Positions 1 through 6,970 of a stretch of DNA of 6,970 bases are shown here, one piece after another. Position 1 is the stretch's first letter; each line of letters opens with the position of its first letter. The notes beneath the pieces are model-generated. The model was not told where the DNA came from. It did not search any database and saw nothing but the letters and a program-made list of their open reading frames with translations. The stretch spans positions 1 through 6,970 of the forward strand of contig JAQGNM010000221.1 of NCBI GenBank assembly GCA_028291845.1. The letters run 5' to 3'. The position numbers and the translations under genes were made by a program. Source of the DNA: Massilia sp. (GTDB lineage Bacteria; Pseudomonadota; Gammaproteobacteria; Burkholderiales; Burkholderiaceae_D).

Positions 1-204
1 ACGGCTGCCGCTCGACTGAGTGACGACAAAGCGCGCCCAGAAGGTGGCCTGGCTTTCCCGCTTGCTCATGCGGAATTGTCGTAAGGCCACCGGCCCGCTG
101 ACGCGCACCGGCGCCGGCGCAAGTGCCCCTGCGGCCGCGCTGTCGTTGGCGGCCATTACCGGCGATGGCGTCGCCGACCGTTGTACGTTCAATTCCTGTT
201 CCAT
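1..204 (-). CDS. rsaL: RsaL-like quorum-sensing repressor (C-terminal part outside window)
   Basis: This is a small helix-turn-helix protein, read leftward from ATG at 204; 68 codons are visible before the window edge. Residues 49-68 read RESQATFWARFVVTQSSGSR. I match this to the P. aeruginosa RsaL segment that I recall as RESQETFWSRFGISQSCGSR. RsaL is an 80-residue tetrahelical HTH repressor that binds the lasI promoter and limits AHL production. Positions reported to contact DNA in RsaL (R20, Q27, S37, Q38, S42, from memory) align with R45, Q52, T62, Q63 and S67. The usual glycine (G35) is replaced by V60. Residues 1-40 are a low-complexity Ala/Pro-rich extension longer than in RsaL. The start is supported by AGGAG at 214-210, five bases before ATG; the nearby ATG at 209 hits a stop after six codons. 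The gene is divergent from the AHL synthase, as in lasI-rsaL. It could be a different RsaL-family HTH regulator, but location and operators favour RsaL. Confidence 0.8.
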   Translation of the reverse strand, partial: MEQELNVQRSATPSPVMAANDSAAAGALAPAPVRVSGPVALRQFRMSKRESQATFWARFVVTQSSGSR

Positions 205-209
205 GTCAT

Positions 210-240
210 CTCCTGGTTGAACTGCGAAACAGGCAGTATT
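210..240 (-). promoter_or_regulatory. Putative rsaL promoter (-10) and ribosome binding site
   Basis: On the minus strand, AATACT at 240-235 matches four of six bases of the -10 consensus. It would put the transcript start near 228, giving a leader of about 24 bases that contains AGGAG (214-210). With that start, the lux-like box centred at 271.5 falls at about -43, the usual place for a LuxR-type activator overlapping the -35 region. No good -35 hexamer is seen, which is typical of activator-dependent promoters. The transcript start is inferred. Confidence 0.4.
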
Positions 241-261
241 CCACCGGGGGGACCCCTTTCC

Positions 262-281
262 AGCTATCACTTCTGCTAGTT
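262..281. promoter_or_regulatory. lux/las-box-like LuxR-family binding site
   Basis: AGCTATCACTTCTGCTAGTT has the 20-bp lux-box frame with the CT-N12-AG core (C264-T265 and A278-G279). As I remember it, the P. aeruginosa lasI/rsaL box is ATCTATCTCATTTGCTAGTT, which would agree at 16 of 20 positions, including the whole TGCTAGTT right end. Like that box, it is only an imperfect palindrome. It lies between two divergent genes, 57 bases from the rsaL start codon and 71 from the synthase start codon, so one receptor dimer could activate both. The receptor gene is not in the window. Confidence 0.7.
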
Positions 282-295
282 ATGCAACGGCCATA
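281..295. promoter_or_regulatory. Putative RsaL operator, TATG-N7-CATA palindrome
   Basis: TATGCAACGGCCATA is a 15-bp element with perfect TATG/CATA arms around seven bases. The RsaL site at P. aeruginosa lasI, as I recall it, is TATGAAATTTGCATA, with the same arms and the same seven-base spacing. Here it shares one base with the end of the lux-like box, whereas in lasI I recall several bases between the two sites. It lies on the synthase side of the box, the place expected for a repressor acting on the synthase. An RsaL-like gene next door supplies the matching protein. Confidence 0.65.
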
Positions 296-334
296 TTAGG
301 CGGATTCTTAACCCGCGCTGCATACATTTATAAA
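292..334 (+). promoter_or_regulatory. Candidate core promoter elements for the AHL synthase
   Basis: Two readings are possible. If the lux-like box (centre 271.5) sits at about -42, transcription would start near 314 with a poor -10 such as GATTCT at 303-308, and the RsaL palindrome would lie between -35 and -10. Alternatively, the best -10-like hexamer is TATAAA at 329-334, with TTCTTA (305-310) 18 bases upstream, starting near 341. Sequence alone does not decide between them. Confidence 0.3.
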
Positions 335-352
335 CGGATGGGGGGCTTCAAA

Positions 353-940
353 ATGGCAATGCAAATCAAGATCGCTGCTCGCAAGGATTTCAAATCGCCA
401 GACCTGTGGGAAATGCACAAGTTGCGCGCCAAGGTGTTCAAAGACCGGCTCGGATGGGAAGTGCCGGTGCTGTCGGGCATGGAAATCGACGGTTACGACG
501 CCCTCGACCCGTATTACATGATGATCCGCGAGCCCGGCAAAGGCACGCTGCGCGGCTGCTGGCGGCTGCTGCCCACCGAGGGGCCGTATATGCTCAAGGA
601 TTCGTTTTCGCAACTTTTACATGGCGCCGCCGCCCCGATGAACGAACGCATCTGGGAGCTGTCGCGCTTTGCCATCGAAACCGACTGCGATTCGCGCTTT
701 GGCTTGTCGCAAATAACCATGGAGTCGTTCACCGAGATGGTGCTGTATGGCCGCGAGCACGGCATCGACCGCTATGTCACCGTCACCACCACCTCGCTCG
801 AACGCCTGGTGCGGCGTGCCGGCGTCGCCGTCGAACGGCTCGGCCCACCCGTGCAGATTGGCATCGAGCAGGCGGTCGCCCTGTACATCGACGTCGATGC
901 CACCTATCACGCGCTGTTCGACCAGCGCCTGGCATCCTGA
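353..940 (+). CDS. luxI: Acyl-homoserine-lactone synthase, LasI-like (LuxI family)
   Basis: This enzyme makes N-acyl-homoserine lactone from S-adenosylmethionine and an acyl-carrier-protein-bound fatty acid, in the cytoplasm. The 195-residue product covers the full LuxI family length. Conserved residues are all present: R25, F29 and W35 in the RAKVFKDRLGW segment, D46 and D49 in EIDGYD, R67 in RGCWR, then GPYMLKD, and E102 and R105 in WELSRFAI. Blocks such as EMHKLRA-VFK, MEIDGYDAL-PYYM and GPYMLK-F--LLHG resemble LasI as I remember it. The VTVTT stretch (142-146) covers the threonine associated with 3-oxo-acyl specificity in LasI and EsaI. A long-chain 3-oxo product is therefore plausible but unproven. 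Start choice: ATG at 353 has GGGGGG (340-345) seven bases upstream, and the first residues then align with LasI; ATG at 338 lacks a ribosome site. A lux-like box and an RsaL-type palindrome lie upstream, and a hairpin follows the stop. Confidence 0.95.
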   Translation: MAMQIKIAARKDFKSPDLWEMHKLRAKVFKDRLGWEVPVLSGMEIDGYDALDPYYMMIREPGKGTLRGCWRLLPTEGPYMLKDSFSQLLHGAAAPMNERIWELSRFAIETDCDSRFGLSQITMESFTEMVLYGREHGIDRYVTVTTTSLERLVRRAGVAVERLGPPVQIGIEQAVALYIDVDATYHALFDQRLAS

Positions 941-951
941 GCGCCCGGTGA

Positions 952-988
952 TTCGTCCCGGCTGGAACGCAGCGCCCGCCGGGACGAA
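952..988 (+). terminator. Strong hairpin after the AHL synthase, possible terminator
   Basis: TTCGTCCCGGC (952-962) pairs perfectly with GCCGGGACGAA (978-988), an 11-bp GC-rich stem with a 15-base loop. It begins 11 bases after the synthase stop codon. The bases after it (GGATGGCATGATTGTTACG) contain no run of T, so it is not a textbook intrinsic terminator. It may act with Rho, protect the 3' end of the mRNA, or be a dispersed palindromic repeat. Confidence 0.5.
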
Positions 989-1027
989 GGATGGCATGAT
1001 TGTTACGAAATATTAAATTTAGATTTA

Positions 1028-1050
1028 CAAATGTGGGGATATTGCATTTG
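1028..1050. repeat. Inverted repeat CAAATG-N11-CATTTG overlapping the kinase promoter
   Basis: CAAATG (1028-1033) and CATTTG (1045-1050) are perfect inverted six-base arms separated by 11 bases. The right arm overlaps the putative -35 hexamer TTGACG (1048-1053). Position and spacing suit a binding site for a dimeric regulator, but I recognise no known operator, and the arms are short enough to occur by chance. Confidence 0.3.
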
Positions 1051-1077
1051 ACGATGGTTTCCTGACGCCATTAATAG
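1048..1077 (+). promoter_or_regulatory. Putative sigma-70 promoter of the hybrid kinase gene
   Basis: TTGACG (1048-1053, five of six to consensus) is followed after 18 bases by TAATAG (1072-1077, three of six). The region 1000-1080 is clearly AT-rich against a GC-rich background. Transcription would begin near 1084, leaving a leader of about 68 bases before ATG 1152. Alternative -10 registers (TTAATA at 1071, TAGTAT at 1075) fit less well in match or spacing. Confidence 0.45.
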
Positions 1078-1084
1078 TATGCTT

Positions 1085-1101
1085 GCCTGCACTATGCAGG
1101 C
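1085..1101 (+). repeat. Perfect 7-bp inverted repeat in the kinase leader
   Basis: GCCTGCA (1085-1091), a three-base spacer CTA, and TGCAGGC (1095-1101) form a perfect palindrome located just where transcription is predicted to start. It could be an operator or the first hairpin of the leader RNA. A second possible stem, GGCGT (1099-1103) with ACGCC (1112-1116), overlaps the right arm, so the two could not form together. No known motif is recognised. Confidence 0.45.
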
Positions 1102-1151
1102 GTCCGTGCGTACGCCTTGATGTTCAATGCAGCAGGGCCGCGGGGCAGACA

Positions 1152-4205
<3,054 letters not shown>

Positions 4206-4238
4206 GCGCGCGGCGGGCCGGCATTTGTATCGTCCGTG

Positions 4239-4266
4239 AAAGCCTGATGTTCACTGCCGGGGCTTT
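4239..4266 (+). terminator. Weak hairpin between the kinase gene and recC
   Basis: AAAGCC (4239-4244) can pair with GGCTTT (4261-4266) around a 16-base loop, starting 34 bases after the kinase stop. Inside and around it are alternative pairings: GTGAA (4236-4240) with TTCAC (4250-4254), and CCGGCA (4218-4223) with TGCCGG (4255-4260). It could be a weak terminator for the kinase transcript. The right arm overlaps the first base of the recC -10 element, so the similarity may also just reflect promoter sequence. Confidence 0.25.
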
Positions 4267-4271
4267 ATAAT
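4266..4271 (+). promoter_or_regulatory. Putative recC promoter, perfect TATAAT -10
   Basis: TATAAT at 4266-4271 is a perfect -10 hexamer in the 114-base gap before recC. The -35 position (around 4243-4249, CCTGATG) matches consensus poorly, and there is no TGn extension, so basal strength is uncertain. Transcription would start near 4278 and give a leader of about 42 bases. Two GGCGCC copies flank the predicted start (4272-4277 and 4294-4299). The ribosome site before ATG 4320 (GAAAGA, 4311-4316) is weak and close to the start codon. Confidence 0.5.
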
Positions 4272-4319
4272 GGCGCCAGCCGCCGCCGTGTCCGGCGCCG
4301 CCCCCGACCTGAAAGATCC

Positions 4320-6970
4320 ATGTCCTCACCCGTCACGCCCGGCCTGTTGATTTTGCACGGCAACCAGATGGAATTGCTGCGCGCCGCCGTGTTCAGCTGG
4401 ATGCAGCAGCATCCGCTCGGCGCGCTCGAGGAAGAAATCGTGCTGGTGCAGTCGAACGGCGTGGCTGAGTGGCTGAAAATCGCTCTGGCCGAGCAGGCCG
4501 GCGTATGCGCGGCCACCCGCGTGGCGCTGCCGGCGCGCTTTCTGTGGGAAGCTTACCGCGGCATGCTCGGCGCCGAGGCAGTGCCGAAACGCTCGCCATT
4601 CGACAAGGGGCCGCTGACCTGGCGCCTGATGCGCATGCTGCAGGGGTTGGTCGACCAGCCGGAGTTCGCGCCGCTGCGCCATTTCCTGGGGGCGGGCGAT
4701 CCCGAACGGCGCTTGCAGCTGGCAGCGCGCCTGGCCGACCTGTTCGACCAGTACCAGGTCTACCGCGCCGACTGGCTCGAGGATTGGGCCCACGGCCGCG
4801 ATGTGTTGCGCGATGGCGCCGGCCAGCTACGCCCGCTCACGCCTGAACAGTGCTGGCAGGCGCGCTTGTGGCGGGCGATTCACGCCACCCTGCCGGCGCC
4901 GCAGCGCGCCAGCGGCCGCGCGTATGTTCACCAGCAGTTCCTCGACGCCAGCGCGCGCGGCGACCTGCCGGCAGGACGCCTGCCGCGCCGCGTCATCGTG
5001 TTCGGCATTTCGGCGCTGCCGCACCAGAGCCTGCAGGCTTTGGCGGCGCTGTCGCGCTACAGCCAGGTGGTGGTGGCGGTGCCCAATCCCTGCCAGTTTT
5101 ACTGGGGCGACATCATCGAAGGACGCCAGCTGTTGAAGGCGGCGTATCGCCGCCAGGCCAATCGCAATGGCCGCGAGCTGTCGCAACTGCCGATCGAGAG
5201 CATGCACGAGCACAGCCACCCGCTGCTGGCCAGCTGGGGGCGCCAGGGCCGCGATTTCATTCGCCTGCTCGACGAATTCGACGAGTCGGGGAAGGGGCCC
5301 GAAGGGCAGTTCGGCAATCTGCGGGTCGACCTGTTCAGCGACGAAGAGGGCGCCACCCTGCTCGAGCAGATCCAGGCCGCGGTGCGCGATTTGTTGCCCT
5401 TGAACGAGCACCCGCAGGTGCCGCCGGACGCCGCCGACCGCTCGCTGCAGTTTCACGTCGCCCACAGCGCGCACCGCGAAGTGGAAATCCTGCACGACCA
5501 GCTGCTGGCCATGTTCGCCGCCGACCCGGCCTTGCGCCCGCGCGACATCGTCGTCATGGTGCCCGACATCGACACTTTTTCGGCCGCCATCCACGCGGTG
5601 TTCGACCAACATCGCCGCCACGAGGCGCGCTTCATCCCGTTTGAAATCGGCGACGTCAAGGACCGCAGCGTCAACCCGCTGCTGGTGGCGCTGGAATGGC
5701 TGCTGCGCCTGCCGCAGCAGCGTTGCCGCCAGAGCGAGGTGCGCGATTTGCTCGACGTGCCGGCGCTGGCGGCGCGCTTCGGCCTGGGCGTCGACGACTT
5801 GCCGGTTCTTGGCCGCTGGATCGAGGGCGCCAGCGTGCGCTGGGGCCTCGACCAGCAGCACCGTGACGGCCTCGGTCTGGGCCAGGCCGGCGAGCAGAAC
5901 GCCTGGATCTTCGGCGTACGCCGCATGCTGCTCGGTTACGCGGTCGGCGTCGGCGGCGCCTTCGACGGCGTCGAGCCGTATGCCGAGGTGGGCGGACTCG
6001 ATGCGGCGCTGGCCGGTTCGCTGGCCCAGCTGATCGAAACGCTGCTCGATTTTCGCGCGCTGCTGGCGCAAGCGCGCACGCCGGCGGCGTGGGCCGAGCA
6101 GGGACGCGCCCTGCTGGCGGCGTTCTTCGACGGCGATCAGGATGCCGACCGCCTGACCCTGGCGCAGTTGACCGGCGCCCTGCAAAGCTGGCAGGAAACC
6201 TGCGAGGATGCCGGCTTCGACGAGCCGGTGCCGCTGGCGGTGCTGCGCGAAGCCTGGCTCGGTTTGCTCGATGAGCCGACCCTCGATCACCAGTTCGTCT
6301 CCGGCGGCGTCACCTTCTGCAGCCTGATGCCGATGCGCGCCGTGCCGTTTCGGGTGGTTTGCCTGCTCGGCATGAACGACGGCGATTTCCCGCGCCGAGC
6401 CAATCACAACGATTTCGATTTGCTGGCGCTGCCCGGCATGGCGCGTCCCGGCGACCGCTCGCGGCGCGACGACGACCGCTACCTGATGCTCGAGGCGATG
6501 CTGGCCGCGCGCGACAAGCTGTATATCAGCTGGGTCGGCCGCAACGTGCGCGACAACAGCGAGCAGCCGCCCTCGGTGCTGGTGTCGCAACTGCGCGATT
6601 ATCTGACCGCGGGCTGGGACCTGACGCCGGCCGACCTGGCGCGGCTGACCACCGTGCATGCCCTGCAGCCGTTCAGCCGCCGCTATTTCGAGGAAGGCGG
6701 CCTGCCCAGCTACGCCGCCGAGTGGAATGTGGCGCACCAGGCGGCCCAGCCGGTCGACATGGCCGACCTGCCGCCGTACGAACTGGAAGCGGGCTATCAA
6801 TTAAAGCTGGGCGAGCTGGCCACCTTCGTGCGGCAGCCGTCGCGCTATTTTTTCCGCCGCCGGCTGGGCGTCAGTTTCGTCGACGACGATGCCCTCGGCC
6901 AGGACGAGGAGCCGTTCGGCTTCGATGCGCTGGAGCGTTACGCGCTGGAGGACAGCCTGCTCGACGACAG
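4320..6970 (+). CDS. recC: RecC subunit of RecBCD exonuclease V (3' end outside window)
   Basis: RecC is the scaffold and Chi-recognising subunit of RecBCD, which resects double-strand breaks and loads RecA. The frame from ATG 4320 is open to the window edge: 883 complete codons, against 1122 residues for E. coli RecC. Family signatures run in order: an N-terminal helicase-like part with ILHGNQMELL and VQSNGVAEWLK (residues 11-53) and RVALPARFLWEAYR (67-80); RVIVFGISALP; RWGLDQQHR followed by NAWIFGVRRMLLGYA; then the RecC hallmark GVTFCSLMPMRAVPF (from 663) with LLGMNDGDFPR around 685; RSRRDDDRYLMLEAM (from 713); LYISWVGR; and PPSVLVSQL. The C-terminal nuclease-like fold begins near LGELATFVRQPSRYFFRRRL close to the edge. 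As in other RecC proteins, no helicase Walker motif is expected or seen. recB and recD probably follow to the right. I found no internal stop or frameshift. Confidence 0.96.
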   Translation, partial: MSSPVTPGLLILHGNQMELLRAAVFSWMQQHPLGALEEEIVLVQSNGVAEWLKIALAEQAGVCAATRVALPARFLWEAYRGMLGAEAVPKRSPFDKGPLTWRLMRMLQGLVDQPEFAPLRHFLGAGDPERRLQLAARLADLFDQYQVYRADWLEDWAHGRDVLRDGAGQLRPLTPEQCWQARLWRAIHATLPAPQRASGRAYVHQQFLDASARGDLPAGRLPRRVIVFGISALPHQSLQALAALSRYSQVVVAVPNPCQFYWGDIIEGRQLLKAAYRRQANRNGRELSQLPIESMHEHSHPLLASWGRQGRDFIRLLDEFDESGKGPEGQFGNLRVDLFSDEEGATLLEQIQAAVRDLLPLNEHPQVPPDAADRSLQFHVAHSAHREVEILHDQLLAMFAADPALRPRDIVVMVPDIDTFSAAIHAVFDQHRRHEARFIPFEIGDVKDRSVNPLLVALEWLLRLPQQRCRQSEVRDLLDVPALAARFGLGVDDLPVLGRWIEGASVRWGLDQQHRDGLGLGQAGEQNAWIFGVRRMLLGYAVGVGGAFDGVEPYAEVGGLDAALAGSLAQLIETLLDFRALLAQARTPAAWAEQGRALLAAFFDGDQDADRLTLAQLTGALQSWQETCEDAGFDEPVPLAVLREAWLGLLDEPTLDHQFVSGGVTFCSLMPMRAVPFRVVCLLGMNDGDFPRRANHNDFDLLALPGMARPGDRSRRDDDRYLMLEAMLAARDKLYISWVGRNVRDNSEQPPSVLVSQLRDYLTAGWDLTPADLARLTTVHALQPFSRRYFEEGGLPSYAAEWNVAHQAAQPVDMADLPPYELEAGYQLKLGELATFVRQPSRYFFRRRLGVSFVDDDALGQDEEPFGFDALERYALEDSLLDD

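Noticed and set aside
20..220. Short plus-strand open frame of 66 codons
   Set aside because: It lies opposite the RsaL-like gene, which has a good ribosome site and a recognisable HTH motif; the plus-strand product has neither.
246..256. GGGG-GGA-CCCC mini-hairpin between the divergent genes
   Set aside because: It has a four-base stem with a three-base loop, too small to call as a terminator or operator; it lies between the rsaL -10 and the lux box and may just be spacer.
338..352. Upstream ATG for the AHL synthase
   Set aside because: It lacks a ribosome binding site; the G-run covering it is better placed as the ribosome site for ATG 353, which also aligns with LasI-type N-termini.
308..997. 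Overlapping minus-strand open frames (308-613, 514-765, 617-997)
   Set aside because: They are antisense to the AHL synthase, with no ribosome sites or familiar motifs seen.
1085..1101. Second lux box upstream of the kinase gene
   Set aside because: The CTG and CAG triplets are seven bases apart rather than ten, so it does not fit a LuxR-type site.
1083..1151. TTG start extending the kinase by 23 residues
   Set aside because: The extension lies across the predicted transcript start and a palindrome, is rich in Cys and Arg, and is not needed for the first membrane segment.
4827..6800. A 657-codon open frame on the minus strand
   Set aside because: It is antisense to recC, which shows continuous family motifs. 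The product is a low-information Arg/Gln/Ala/Val-rich mirror sequence.

Overview
The window is GC-rich with tightly packed genes, and it looks like a beta-proteobacterial chromosome. My best guess is a member of the Oxalobacteraceae such as Massilia or Duganella. That placement is inferred from codon use, the TATAATGG-type promoter and the gene types; no taxonomic marker is present.

Left part (1-940): a divergent quorum-sensing locus. On the minus strand, starting at 204 and leaving the window at base 1, is the N-terminal part of an RsaL-like repressor. On the plus strand (353-940) is a complete acyl-homoserine-lactone synthase whose sequence resembles LasI more than LuxI or RhlI. The 148-base gap between their starts holds a 20-bp lux/las-box-like element (262-281). 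Directly abutting it is a 15-bp TATG-N7-CATA palindrome (281-295) with the form I remember for the Pseudomonas aeruginosa RsaL operator. Gene types, divergent arrangement and both operators together match the lasI-rsaL switch: AHL plus a LuxR-type receptor activates both genes, and RsaL then represses the synthase. The receptor gene is not in the window; it would be expected to the left of base 1.

Middle part (941-4205): after a strong 11-bp hairpin (952-988) comes an AT-rich promoter stretch with two inverted repeats. It is followed by a 1017-residue membrane hybrid histidine kinase with the order TM-CHASE-TM-PAS-HisKA-HATPase-REC-HPt. All phosphorelay residues are visible. No separate output response regulator lies beside it in the window, and its link to the quorum-sensing genes is positional only.

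Right part (4206-6970): a 114-base gap with a perfect TATAAT box leads into recC, the RecC subunit of the RecBCD (exonuclease V) recombination nuclease/helicase. It stays open to the window edge (883 complete codons of an expected 1100 or so). recB and recD would be expected downstream. No RNA gene, mobile element or CRISPR array was seen.
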